Shown here one piece after another: positions 1 through 7,579 of a stretch of 19,475 nucleotides of DNA. The position numbers were made by a program, and so were the translations under genes. Position 1 is the stretch's first letter, and every line of letters begins with the position of its first letter. Source of the stretch: CAYUCE01 sp964443275 (lineage in GTDB: Bacteria; Bipolaricaulota; Bipolaricaulia; CAYUCE01); NCBI GenBank assembly GCA_964443275.1, contig CAYUCE010000036.1, forward strand, positions 1 to 19,475, given 5' to 3'. The notes beneath the pieces were generated by a model. The model saw only the letters and a list, made by a program, of their open reading frames with translations. It made no database searches and was not told the origin of the DNA.

Positions 1-32
1 TATGCAGAAAGTGTGAGTGAAAAAGATCATAA

Positions 33-242
33 GGGGTTGACTACATAAAGACAGGTAAAGCGATAGAGCTAGAGCATGGGTTTTTTGAACATATAGCAAA
101 AGCTTTGGCTAGAAGAGGTCATCATATTAGATGGGCCCTTGATGAAGGTAGCTTCGGCAGAGGACAGATAATTTGGAAGGACGGCCAAGTTTTAGCCGGA
201 GGTAGTGACCCAAGAGCCGACGGGCAAGTGGCCGCCTGGTGA
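33..242 (+). pseudogene. Gamma-glutamyltranspeptidase C-terminal remnant
   Basis: The frame ending at the TGA at 240-242 reads about 69 codons resembling the end of the small subunit of gamma-glutamyltransferase: a stretch with E-L-E-H-G-F-F, then R-G-H-H-I, then G-S-F-G-R-G-Q, and the family's terminal G-G-S-D-P-R-A-D-G block before the stop. Upstream, the same frame is closed by TAA at 30-32 and TGA at 18-20. Neither other frame in bases 1-32 gives the expected preceding family sequence, and there is no credible start codon before the conserved part. I read this as a broken or 5'-truncated copy. A sequencing frameshift near the window edge, with an intact gene to the left, is the alternative. 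Its stop abuts the rarA stop on the other strand (TGATCA). Confidence 0.6.
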
Positions 243-1565
243 TCACTGTTTTCCCTCTCTTCTTTGTTTCTCCTTCATCCTCTTCCAGTAGTTAAGCCTT
301 TTTTCGATCTTTTTTTCATAACCTATATTTTTGGGTCGGTAATACTTCTTTCCTCGAAGCTGTTTGGGTAAACATTCCATATCCGCCACCCCTCCTTTAA
401 AGTGATGGGCGTACTTATAGCCTTCGGAATATCCCATATCCTTCATCAATTTGGTGGGGGCGTTTCTTAAATGCAGGGGCACCGGAGGGTTTCTTTTGTT
501 CTTAACCTCCTTTTTTACTTCCCCGTAGGCTTTGTAAATGGAGTTACTTTTGGGGGCACAAGCTAGATACAAAGCGGCTTCGGCCAATGCTAAGTCACAC
601 TCCGGCAATCCTATGGCCTCTACTGCATTTTTGGCATCTAAAGCTATCCCCAGGGCGGCTGGATCGGCAAGCCCGATGTCTTCAGAAGCTGCCCTTATCA
701 GCCGTCTGGCAATATATAGAGGATCTGCTCCCCCCTCCAGCATCCTGGCCAACCAATAGAGAGTTGCTTGGGGATCGCTGTTTCTTAAGCTTTTGTGGAG
801 GGCGGAAATTAAATTGTAATATTCCTCACCCTTCTTATCATATCGGGGGAGCTTCTTCTGGGCCGCCTCTTTAACTGCGGCTAGATTTATTTGACTATCT
901 TCACAGATTTCAAAGGAAAGTTCAAGCAAATTTAGTGCCTGACGGGCATCTCCATCCGAAATTTGGGCAATGTAGTCTTCGGCTTCCAAAGTAAGCTCTG
1001 CGCCGCTTTGGCCCAATCCTCTTTTTTCATCGACCAGTGCCCTTTTGATAATTACCTTTATATCCTCTGTTTCCAAGGGTTCGAAGGTAAATACTCTGGA
1101 TCTGGACAGAAGCGGGGAGTTAAGTTCAAGTGAGGGGTTTTCGGTAGTTGCCCCTATCAGTATTACGCTTCCCTCTTCTACGTAAGGTAAGAAGATGTCC
1201 TGTTGGGCCTTATTAAACCGGTGTATCTCATCGATAAAGATTAGATCCCGGTCCTGGTAGGAGTCGAACTTTTCCTTGGAACTGGCCATACATTTTTTGA
1301 TCTGGCTAGTACCGGAGACGGCAGCGGAAAAATGTAGGAAGTTTGTTTGGTAATTTTCGGCGATTATATGCCCTAAGGTGGTCTTTCCGGTTCCCGGAGG
1401 CCCCCAGAGTATGAGAGAACGAAGTTCCTCACTTTCAATTAGCTTTCTTAACGCTTTCCCCTCGCCTATCAGATGCGGTTGGCCTACCATTTCATCCAGG
1501 TTGCGAGGTCTCATTCTCTCAGCTAAAGGTGCGGATTTGGACTGGGCAGAAAAAAGGTTGCTCAT
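243..1565 (-). CDS. rarA: Replication-associated recombination AAA+ ATPase RarA (MgsA)
   Basis: A 440-residue clamp-loader-like AAA+ ATPase of the RarA/MgsA/WRNIP1 family, which acts at stalled replication forks. The N-terminus has the A-x-R-M-R-P-x-x-L-D-E-x-x-G-Q family opening (residues 15-29). Walker A is GPPGTGKTT at 55-63. Walker B is LIFIDEIHRF at 108-117, and the sensor-1 region contains I-G-A-T-T-E-N-P-S. The C-terminal half carries the RarA-specific R-R-L-I-R-A-A-S-E-D-I-G-L-A-D-P block. Length is typical. The first ATG matches the N-terminal extension of E. coli RarA in style, so I keep it even though no Shine-Dalgarno precedes it. A strong promoter ends only about 10 bp upstream of the ATG, suggesting a leaderless mRNA. 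It lies 105 bp downstream of moaB on the same strand. Confidence 0.96.
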   Translation of the reverse strand: MSNLFSAQSKSAPLAERMRPRNLDEMVGQPHLIGEGKALRKLIESEELRSLILWGPPGTGKTTLGHIIAENYQTNFLHFSAAVSGTSQIKKCMASSKEKFDSYQDRDLIFIDEIHRFNKAQQDIFLPYVEEGSVILIGATTENPSLELNSPLLSRSRVFTFEPLETEDIKVIIKRALVDEKRGLGQSGAELTLEAEDYIAQISDGDARQALNLLELSFEICEDSQINLAAVKEAAQKKLPRYDKKGEEYYNLISALHKSLRNSDPQATLYWLARMLEGGADPLYIARRLIRAASEDIGLADPAALGIALDAKNAVEAIGLPECDLALAEAALYLACAPKSNSIYKAYGEVKKEVKNKRNPPVPLHLRNAPTKLMKDMGYSEGYKYAHHFKGGVADMECLPKQLRGKKYYRPKNIGYEKKIEKRLNYWKRMKEKQRREGKQ

Positions 1566-1574
1566 AACAACTTT

Positions 1575-1603
1575 ATTTTATGGTTCATACTGTACCTTGA
1601 CAA
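1575..1603 (-). promoter_or_regulatory. Sigma-70-type promoter for rarA (leaderless start)
   Basis: On the minus strand, TTGTCA (1603-1598) and TAAAAT (1580-1575) are separated by exactly 17 bp, each one mismatch from consensus. The rarA ATG begins at 1565, so the predicted transcription start is within a few bases of the ATG. The gap between promoter and ATG has no Shine-Dalgarno. Confidence 0.6.
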
Positions 1604-1670
1604 CAGGGGAGAATTTTTTCTACAGATATTTACTTACTGGGAAGGGGAGAGTTTGAAAATATGCAATTTC

Positions 1671-2171
1671 TTACTCTTTGGTCAGCTCATATAAGGCATG
1701 GCCTACGGCGGGCAAAATTAGCTTTTTCATCCCCAAACGCACCGCCCCCTTTGATCCAGGTAGCGAATAAACCAATTTTTTATCCATCGCACCCCCGCAA
1801 GCCATACTAAGCTGGGCACGGGGGCCTATTTCCCGATAACTTAAATATCGAAAAAGCTCTCCAAACCCCTCTAGCTTTTTATCCAAATACTTAATTACCG
1901 TTTGATAGGTAACATCCCGAGGAGAAATTCCGGTCCCTCCATTTAGGATCAGAACTTGAGACCGGGTATTTTCTCTAAAATTTTGCAGTAGGTCCTCAAT
2001 TTGGGAAGCTTCGTCCTTTATAATTTCATATTTTAGGACGGTATGGTCGTTTTGGGCGAGTGCCTGGCGGATAAAATGGCCGCTTTCATCCGTCTGGTTG
2101 GTGCGGGTATCAGATATGGTCACGACCCAAAAACCTAAATCGGTGACCTCTTTCTCCTGATGTTTAGTCAT
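1671..2171 (-). CDS. moaB: MoaB/MogA-family molybdenum cofactor biosynthesis protein
   Basis: A 166-residue MoCF-domain protein of the MoaB/MogA type, whose characterised members adenylylate molybdopterin before molybdate insertion. Visible motifs are T-I-S-D-T-R near the N-terminus, L-N-G-G-T-G-I-S-P-R-D-V-T-Y-Q (the nucleotide/pterin loop), G-F-G-E-L-F-R-Y-L-S and the C-terminal S-L-P-G-S-K-G-A-V-R. The usual Ser-Arg-Ala after the R-Y-L-S block is replaced by S-M-A-C-G-G. The reading frame is open further upstream (to 2228), but the ATG at 2171 is the natural start: it sits in ATGACTAA, overlapping the MOSC gene stop by 8 bases, and places the first beta strand correctly. Last of three coupled molybdenum-cofactor genes. 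MoaB and MogA cannot be separated with certainty by eye. Confidence 0.9.
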   Translation of the reverse strand: MTKHQEKEVTDLGFWVVTISDTRTNQTDESGHFIRQALAQNDHTVLKYEIIKDEASQIEDLLQNFRENTRSQVLILNGGTGISPRDVTYQTVIKYLDKKLEGFGELFRYLSYREIGPRAQLSMACGGAMDKKLVYSLPGSKGAVRLGMKKLILPAVGHALYELTKE

Positions 2172-2607
2172 TTTGGACTTCGATCCGGTCACCTTTTTTT
2201 GCCTGTCCCCCCCGGAGGACCTTGGCAAATACCCCTTTGGTGGGCATTATGCATTCACCGGTCAATTCCTTGATTGCACAATCCTCATGGCACTTCTTTC
2301 CAAATTGGGAGATGTTTAGCAAAATTTCTTCCCCCAGTCTTAAACAAGAGCCTACCTTAAGCTGGGCTAGGTCAATTCCCTCCACCGTAAGGTTCTCGGC
2401 AAATGCACCCGGGGTAACTTCCACCCCCGCTTTTTCTTCAAACTGATTGATTACTTCTTGTGCCAGGAGGCTCACTTGCTTAACTGAAGCCCCACCGTGG
2501 GCATCCCTTTGAATGCCGAAATCTTCGATGAATTTTGCTTCCGGCACCGGCTTTTTCACTTCCCCTTTTTTGGTGGATATATTGATTGAAATCACTTGGC
2601 CCTTCAT
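2164..2607 (-). CDS. MOSC domain-containing protein
   Basis: A single-domain MOSC protein of 147 residues, or 153 if the upstream ATG at 2625 is used. The family is linked to molybdenum cofactor sulfuration and metal-sulfur transfer. The core block reads G-K-K-C-H-E-D-C-A-I, then G-E-C-I-M-P-x-x-G-V-F-A-K-V-L-R-G-G, then K-K-G-D-R-I, matching the stand-alone bacterial MOSC group with the candidate reactive cysteine in the C-H-x-x-C segment. I prefer the ATG at 2607 because it forms an ATGA overlap with the moaC stop and starts directly at the conserved first strand (M-K-G-Q-V-I-S-I-N). Neither start has a strong Shine-Dalgarno, so coupling to moaC is likely. The moaC-MOSC-moaB order implies a role in molybdenum cofactor delivery or maturation; the exact substrate cannot be read from sequence. 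Confidence 0.88.
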   Translation of the reverse strand: MKGQVISINISTKKGEVKKPVPEAKFIEDFGIQRDAHGGASVKQVSLLAQEVINQFEEKAGVEVTPGAFAENLTVEGIDLAQLKVGSCLRLGEEILLNISQFGKKCHEDCAIKELTGECIMPTKGVFAKVLRGGQAKKGDRIEVQND

Positions 2608-3086
2608 GCTATTTTTCTCTTCCATGTGCCGCTTTTCCCACCCCTTTTTTCCAGCAAATTGACCTTTTCTATTTCCATGCCCCTATCTTTTGATTTGCAC
2701 ATATCGTAGATGGTAAGCAAGGCGGTAGTACAGGCGGTCAGTGCTTCCATCTCCACCCCGGTCTTTCCGGTGCTTTTTACCTGGGAAGTAACCTTGATTG
2801 ATCCTTTATTTTCATCTATCTCAAAATCAATATCCACCCCGTCAATGGAGATGGGATGACAAAGAGGGATAAGCTCCGGGGTCTTTTTAGCACCCATTAT
2901 ACCGGCAGTTTGGGCGACAGAAAATACATCTCCCTTTTTAATATTCCCGGCCATCACCTCTTTTAGTGTATCCATGGACATGGATATAACTCCACAAGCC
3001 ACCGCCACCCGCTGGGTATCGGGTTTGTGACCCACGTCGATCATCTTGACCTTTTTATCTCTTTCTGGTTGGATAGAATCTCCCAT
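2604..3086 (-). CDS. moaC: Cyclic pyranopterin monophosphate synthase MoaC
   Basis: A 160-residue MoaC, which converts 3',8-cH2GTP to cyclic pyranopterin monophosphate in the first stage of molybdopterin synthesis. Diagnostic segments are K-M-I-D-V near the N-terminus, K-K-G-D-V-F, the L-I-P-L-C-H-P signature, G-V-E-M-E-A-L-T-A, T-I-Y-D-M-C-K, and G-G-K-S-G near the C-terminus. Length is normal. The ATG at 3086 has GAGG about nine bases upstream on the minus strand. First gene of a minus-strand operon with MOSC and moaB. moaA, moaD and moaE are not in this window. Confidence 0.96.
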   Translation of the reverse strand: MGDSIQPERDKKVKMIDVGHKPDTQRVAVACGVISMSMDTLKEVMAGNIKKGDVFSVAQTAGIMGAKKTPELIPLCHPISIDGVDIDFEIDENKGSIKVTSQVKSTGKTGVEMEALTACTTALLTIYDMCKSKDRGMEIEKVNLLEKRGGKSGTWKRKIA

Positions 3087-3178
3087 TTTTACTACCTCAA
3101 GTAAGATATCCTATAAGAAAACAGCTCATGGAGCAAGCATAAATCTTTTAGTATTTATATTATGAGGTGCCGGTTTCC

Positions 3179-3207
3179 TTGACCTAAACTACCTAATCTG
3201 CTAGCAT
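3179..3207 (+). promoter_or_regulatory. Sigma-70-type promoter upstream of valS
   Basis: TTGACC (3179-3184), 17-bp spacer, TAGCAT (3202-3207): five and four of six consensus positions. This would give an mRNA leader of about 85 bases before the valS ATG. The leader holds no T-box signature that I can see. Confidence 0.45.
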
Positions 3208-3237
3208 TGAGCGTCAAACAAGGGAACTTTAAAAAGT

Positions 3238-3269
3238 AAAGAGCATAACCTGCAAAGAGCATAGCCTAA
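3238..3269 (+). repeat. Two tandem 16-bp imperfect repeats in the valS leader
   Basis: AAAGAGCATAACCTGC (3238-3253) is followed directly by AAAGAGCATAGCCTAA (3254-3269), sharing 13 of 16 positions. The pair sits between the putative promoter and the Shine-Dalgarno AGGAGG (3285-3290). It could be an operator or simply a local duplication. Confidence 0.4.
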
Positions 3270-3298
3270 CGGTGATACAAACATAGGAGGCCGTCTCG

Positions 3299-5953
3299 AT
3301 GGAATTATCCAAATCATATAGTCCTCACCAAGCTGAAGGTAAGTGGTACCAATTTTGGGAGGAAAACGGCTATTTTCACAGCCAGCCCGACCCGGGAAAA
3401 GAACCCTTTTCTATGGCCATACCTCCTCCCAACGTAACCGGCCAGCTGCACATCGGCCATGCCCTTCAGTTTACCCTACATGATATAATGATCAGATATA
3501 AGAAGATGGATGGATATGAAGCCTGCTGGTTTCCGGGGATGGATCATGCGGGGATAGCCACTCAAAACGTCCTGGAGCGAGAGCTGGAAAAGGAGGGACT
3601 CTCTAAATATGATCTAGGAAGAGAAGAGTTTGTCAAACGGGTATGGGAATGGGTAGATGAATACGGGGGAGTAATAAAAAAGCAGCTAAGAACACTGGGA
3701 GCAGCCTGCGACTGGCAGCGGGAGCGTTTTACCCTAGATGAAGGGCTCTCCAAGGCGGTCACTGAAGTTTTCGTCAAGCTTTATGAGGAAGGTTTAATCT
3801 ACAGGGGAGATTACATTATCAACTGGTGTCCTCGCTGTCGAACTGCCCTATCGGACATTGAAGTGGAACATGCCGAACACCAGGGAAAACTTTATTACAT
3901 AAAGTATCCGCTCACCACCGGTGAAGATTCGGTAACCATAGCCACCACCCGTCCGGAAACAATGCTTGGAGATACCGGGGTTGCAGTTAACCCTGAAGAC
4001 GGTCGATATAAGGGCTTGATAGGAAAGACCGCCTTACTTCCATTGATGGATCGGGAAATTCCCATTGTGGAGGATGAAGCTATAGATCCGGATTTTGGCA
4101 CCGGTATATTAAAAGTTACTCCGGCCCACGACGCAACCGATTTCGAAATAGGCGAAAGGCACAATTTGGAAACGATTGATATACTTAACCCGGACGCTAC
4201 TTTAAATGGAAATACTGGTCAATACGAGGGCCTGGACAGGTACGAAGCGCGAGAAGAGGTTGTGGAGGATTTAAAAAAAGGTGGTTTTTTAGAAAAAATT
4301 GAGGATTATGCACATTCTATTGGCCATTGTCAGAGATGTGACACGGTGGTGGAACCCAGCATTTCCAGGCAGTGGTTTGTAGAGATGAAGGACCTGGCCC
4401 GTCCGGCAATCCGGGCGGTTAGAGAAGAAAAGATAGAACTTAAGCCGAGCCGCTGGAAGAAAGTCTATTTTGAATGGATGGAAAATATCCAGGATTGGTG
4501 CATTTCAAGGCAGTTATGGTGGGGGCATCGAATTCCCGCTTGGTACTGCCAAGACTGCGGGCATATAATGGTCAGGCGGGACCCTCCCTCTAGGTGCTCA
4601 GAATGTAATTCTTCCAATTTAAAACAAGAAGAGGACGTGTTGGACACCTGGTTTTCATCGGCTCTGTGGCCTTTTACGGTGATGGGTTGGCCCGAGGAGA
4701 CCCTTGAACTTGCCTACTATTACCCCACCAGCCTGCTTATTACCGGACATGATATCATCTTCTTCTGGGTAGCCAGGATGATCATGATGGGGCTGCACTT
4801 CATGGGTGAAGTTCCTTTCCAGCAAGTGCTTTTAACCCCTATGCTTAGAGATGAAGAAGGACAGCGGATGAGCACTTCTAAAGGGAACGTCATCGACCCC
4901 TTACAGATGAAAGATACTTACGGTATGGACGCCCTTAGATTTACTCTAGGCTCCCTTTCTACCAAGGGAAGAGGGATGAAGCTATCGGAAAGAGATATCG
5001 AGGGGAATCGAAAATTTCTAAACAAGATATGGAATGCAGCTCGGTTTTGTTTAACTCATCTGACCGGCTTTAAAAAAGAGGGTGAGGATTTATCCGGCCT
5101 TGATTTAAGCTTGGATGATCGCTGGATACTGACTAGGATGAATAGGGCCATAGGTAAGCTCAGAGAGAGCTTAGAGGAGTATGATTTCAAACAGGCTACC
5201 AAGACCACCCACGATTTTGTATGGAATGAATTTTGCGATTGGTACCTGGAGATTGTAAAACCTCGGCTTTACGGACCTGAAGATGAAGAAAAAAAGGTTG
5301 CCCAGTCGGTCTTAAGCCTGGGGTTAAAGAATATACTGAAAATGCTGCATCCTTTTATCCCCTATATAACTGAGGAGATTTACAGCAGATTTCCTAACGT
5401 TTTTAAGGAATCGAAAAGCCTGTTGGGAACTGAGTTTCCGCGTCAGTACGATGACCTAAGTTTCCCCGAAGCAGAAGGGCGGATGAGTATTTTGCAGGAT
5501 ATAATTGTGGCTATCAGGACCCTCCGCTCCGATTTCAACGTCCCACCCCAACAGAAGGCAGATGTTTTAATCAAGACGGAAGATAATAAGTTAAAGGATC
5601 TAATTGAAGACCACGACTTGTTCTTTAAAGAATTGGCCCAAGTAAGTCAGTTAGAGGCGGGGACCTCCCTGAAACGACCACCTAAAGCCCCGCGAACCAT
5701 ACTTGAAGGAGTGGAGATATTCGTAAAGTTAGAAGGAATCCTAAATTTGGACAAGGAAAGAAAAAGGCTCCAGTCAGAATTAGAAGAGATCAAGCTGAAA
5801 ATTCAAGCGTCCTCCAAAAAACTTGCCAACCAAGAATTCACTCAGAAAGCTCCCCCTCAGGTGGTGGAGAAAGAGAAAAGGAAAAAAGATGGATTTATCG
5901 AAAAGAAGAAGAGACTGGAAGAGAATTTGAAAACACTTAAAGCAGGTGCTTAG
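3299..5953 (+). CDS. valS: Valyl-tRNA synthetase
   Basis: An 884-residue class Ia synthetase that charges tRNA-Val in the cytoplasm. The ATP-binding HIGH motif is at residues 51-54, after P-P-P-N-V-T-G-Q-L. A Cys pair (W-C-P-R-C) lies near 176-179. The editing domain contains A-T-T-R-P-E-T-M-L-G-D-T-G-V-A-V. A zinc ribbon with C417-x2-C420 and C433-x2-C436 precedes D-T-W-F-S-S-A-L-W-P-F, and G-H-D-I-I-F-F-W-V-A-R-M is intact. The KMSKS loop reads RMSTSKGN at 523-530, a variant of the usual signature. The last ~65 residues are Lys/Glu-rich and form the C-terminal coiled-coil arm typical of ValRS. AGGAGG lies 8 bases before the ATG. uppS follows after 35 bp, suggesting one transcript. Confidence 0.98.
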   Translation: MELSKSYSPHQAEGKWYQFWEENGYFHSQPDPGKEPFSMAIPPPNVTGQLHIGHALQFTLHDIMIRYKKMDGYEACWFPGMDHAGIATQNVLERELEKEGLSKYDLGREEFVKRVWEWVDEYGGVIKKQLRTLGAACDWQRERFTLDEGLSKAVTEVFVKLYEEGLIYRGDYIINWCPRCRTALSDIEVEHAEHQGKLYYIKYPLTTGEDSVTIATTRPETMLGDTGVAVNPEDGRYKGLIGKTALLPLMDREIPIVEDEAIDPDFGTGILKVTPAHDATDFEIGERHNLETIDILNPDATLNGNTGQYEGLDRYEAREEVVEDLKKGGFLEKIEDYAHSIGHCQRCDTVVEPSISRQWFVEMKDLARPAIRAVREEKIELKPSRWKKVYFEWMENIQDWCISRQLWWGHRIPAWYCQDCGHIMVRRDPPSRCSECNSSNLKQEEDVLDTWFSSALWPFTVMGWPEETLELAYYYPTSLLITGHDIIFFWVARMIMMGLHFMGEVPFQQVLLTPMLRDEEGQRMSTSKGNVIDPLQMKDTYGMDALRFTLGSLSTKGRGMKLSERDIEGNRKFLNKIWNAARFCLTHLTGFKKEGEDLSGLDLSLDDRWILTRMNRAIGKLRESLEEYDFKQATKTTHDFVWNEFCDWYLEIVKPRLYGPEDEEKKVAQSVLSLGLKNILKMLHPFIPYITEEIYSRFPNVFKESKSLLGTEFPRQYDDLSFPEAEGRMSILQDIIVAIRTLRSDFNVPPQQKADVLIKTEDNKLKDLIEDHDLFFKELAQVSQLEAGTSLKRPPKAPRTILEGVEIFVKLEGILNLDKERKRLQSELEEIKLKIQASSKKLANQEFTQKAPPQVVEKEKRKKDGFIEKKKRLEENLKTLKAGA

Positions 5954-5988
5954 TAGGTTTTATCCGTTACTACCTAGGACAGTTAATA

Positions 5989-6747
5989 TTGAACCTATCC
6001 AGCAAATTAAGAGAAATTAAGGAAAGAGGCCTGCCAGAACACGTAGCCATAATTATGGATGGGAACGGGAGGTGGGCTTTAAAGCGGGGCAAAAAGAGAT
6101 TCTTCGGTCATCAAAAAGGGGTAAAGGCGGCCAAAAGGATCGTAGAATTTGTGGTCAGTCAATTGGAAATCAAATACCTGACCCTCTTTGTCTTCTCCTA
6201 TGAAAATTGGGGTAGGCCTAAAAGGGAAGTTAATTTTTTAATGAGCCTGCTGCATGATTTTATTGAAAGTGAGCTAAAGAATATTATCGAAAAAGAGATC
6301 AGGTTGAGGGTCCTGGGTGAGCTGTCCGGGCTGCCGGCCAAAGTGGAAGAAAGTCTTCGTAAAGCAGTAAAGCGCTCTTCTACAAATGAAAGGCTAAACC
6401 TCAATTTGGCCATCAACTATGGAGGACGTCAAGAGATAACCCGGGCAGTGAAAAAAATTTTGGAGCTTTGCCAAAATAATAAGATTAAAAAAGATGAGAT
6501 TAACCAGGAGTTATTTCGAAAATACTTATATACAGCCCAGATTCCCGATCCGGATCTTATTATAAGGACCAGCGGTGAGAAGCGAATAAGTAACTTCTTG
6601 TTGTGGCAATCTGCTTACGCGGAGTTTTGGACCACCGAGACCCTTTGGCCGGACTTTTCAGAGGATGAACTTCTGGAGGCCATTGAAGATTACCAAGGCC
6701 GGCAAAGAAAATTTGGCCGGATAGTCCAGACTTCCAAGCCGGGGTAA
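5989..6747 (+). CDS. uppS: Isoprenyl transferase (undecaprenyl diphosphate synthase)
   Basis: A 252-residue cis-prenyltransferase that elongates farnesyl diphosphate with isopentenyl diphosphate to make the lipid carrier for cell-wall synthesis. The catalytic block H-V-A-I-I-M-D-G-N-G-R-W-A has the Mg/diphosphate-binding Asp at residue 24. F-V-F-S-Y-E-N-W-G-R-P is at 67-77, and the C-terminal R-T-S-G-E-K-R-I-S-N-F-L-L-W-Q block is at 193-207, followed by Y-A-E-F and L-W-P-D-F. The start is TTG at 5989 with a poor Shine-Dalgarno. The next Met (residue 23) lies inside the catalytic motif, so TTG is needed. It sits between valS and cdsA; the cdsA start follows after 13 bp. Confidence 0.96.
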   Translation: MNLSSKLREIKERGLPEHVAIIMDGNGRWALKRGKKRFFGHQKGVKAAKRIVEFVVSQLEIKYLTLFVFSYENWGRPKREVNFLMSLLHDFIESELKNIIEKEIRLRVLGELSGLPAKVEESLRKAVKRSSTNERLNLNLAINYGGRQEITRAVKKILELCQNNKIKKDEINQELFRKYLYTAQIPDPDLIIRTSGEKRISNFLLWQSAYAEFWTTETLWPDFSEDELLEAIEDYQGRQRKFGRIVQTSKPG

Positions 6748-6760
6748 GGATGATAAAAAC

Positions 6761-7579
6761 ATGCGCAAGTTGACTTCTAGAGTGGTCACCGGAGCAGTTG
6801 CAATCTCTTTTGTTTCCGGTCTTTTGTTCGTAGGAAAATACTACGAAATGGACTGGGTGGCGGCCTTACTTTTGGTTTCAGTCACCTATTTATGCGGGTT
6901 GGAATACCTTCGCTTGATGCGAAAAAACGATATCCAGTTAGAAAAGTATTCCTTCCTTTCCTTGTGCTTGCTGGTCGAACTCTCTTTTGTCTTCTTTGGT
7001 GGAAAGTATTCTCCCCTATTTTTGTGGGGGTCTATAGCTTTATTGGTATTGATTTACCTGCCCTATGATCTGTCTATCAAAGAAGCTCTGGGAAGTGTTT
7101 TTGGGATCTTTTACATACCTTATTTTCTGCATTTTTTTTATCTTCTTTATGTGGGGGGAGGAAAGACCGGCCTACTTTACTGCTTGCTTATCTTAATCAT
7201 GGTTTGGTGTTATGATACCGGTGCATATGTAGTAGGGACCCTTTGGGGTAAGCACTCCCTGGCCCCTAAACTTAGCCCCAATAAAACTTGGGAAGGGGTA
7301 GGGGGAGGGATACTATTTACTCTTATCGGAGCTAATACCTCTCCCATCTGGATTCCCTGGCTTACCTCGCTTCACCATATCTTCGCCATATCTATAATTA
7401 TCGGTTTGACCGCTCAACTGGGAGACCTCTTTGAATCAAAGCTTAAAAGGTCGGCAAAAGTTAAGGACTCGGGGACCTTCTTCCCCGGCCACGGTGGAGT
7501 GTTGGATAGGTTAGACGGGCTGCTGTTTGCCATCCCGGTCTTTTATTTTTACTTCCATTACGTTCTGGGATATCTCTAG
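6761..7579 (+). CDS. cdsA: Phosphatidate cytidylyltransferase
   Basis: A 272-residue integral membrane enzyme that makes CDP-diacylglycerol from phosphatidate and CTP, the branch point of phospholipid synthesis. Several hydrophobic segments are visible (roughly residues 7-25, 32-50, 62-80, 86-101, 112-131, 137-158, 185-200, 205-220 and 254-270). The family signature lies in the C-terminal third: W-C-Y-D-T-G-A-Y near 149-156, S-P-N-K-T-W-E-G at 172-179, then G-D-L-F-E-S-K-L-K-R at 221-230 and K-D-S-G...P-G-H-G-G-V-L-D-R-L-D at 235-252. The ATG at 6761 has an AAGGA-type site upstream. The adjacent uppS-cdsA order is common in bacteria. The stop codon interlocks with that of the convergent sugar kinase through CTAG at 7576-7579. 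Confidence 0.96.
   Translation: MRKLTSRVVTGAVAISFVSGLLFVGKYYEMDWVAALLLVSVTYLCGLEYLRLMRKNDIQLEKYSFLSLCLLVELSFVFFGGKYSPLFLWGSIALLVLIYLPYDLSIKEALGSVFGIFYIPYFLHFFYLLYVGGGKTGLLYCLLILIMVWCYDTGAYVVGTLWGKHSLAPKLSPNKTWEGVGGGILFTLIGANTSPIWIPWLTSLHHIFAISIIIGLTAQLGDLFESKLKRSAKVKDSGTFFPGHGGVLDRLDGLLFAIPVFYFYFHYVLGYL

Noticed and set aside
3087..3298. T-box leader for valS
   Set aside because: The leader lacks the conserved T-box antiterminator sequence and any terminator with a T-run; only a short tandem repeat is visible.
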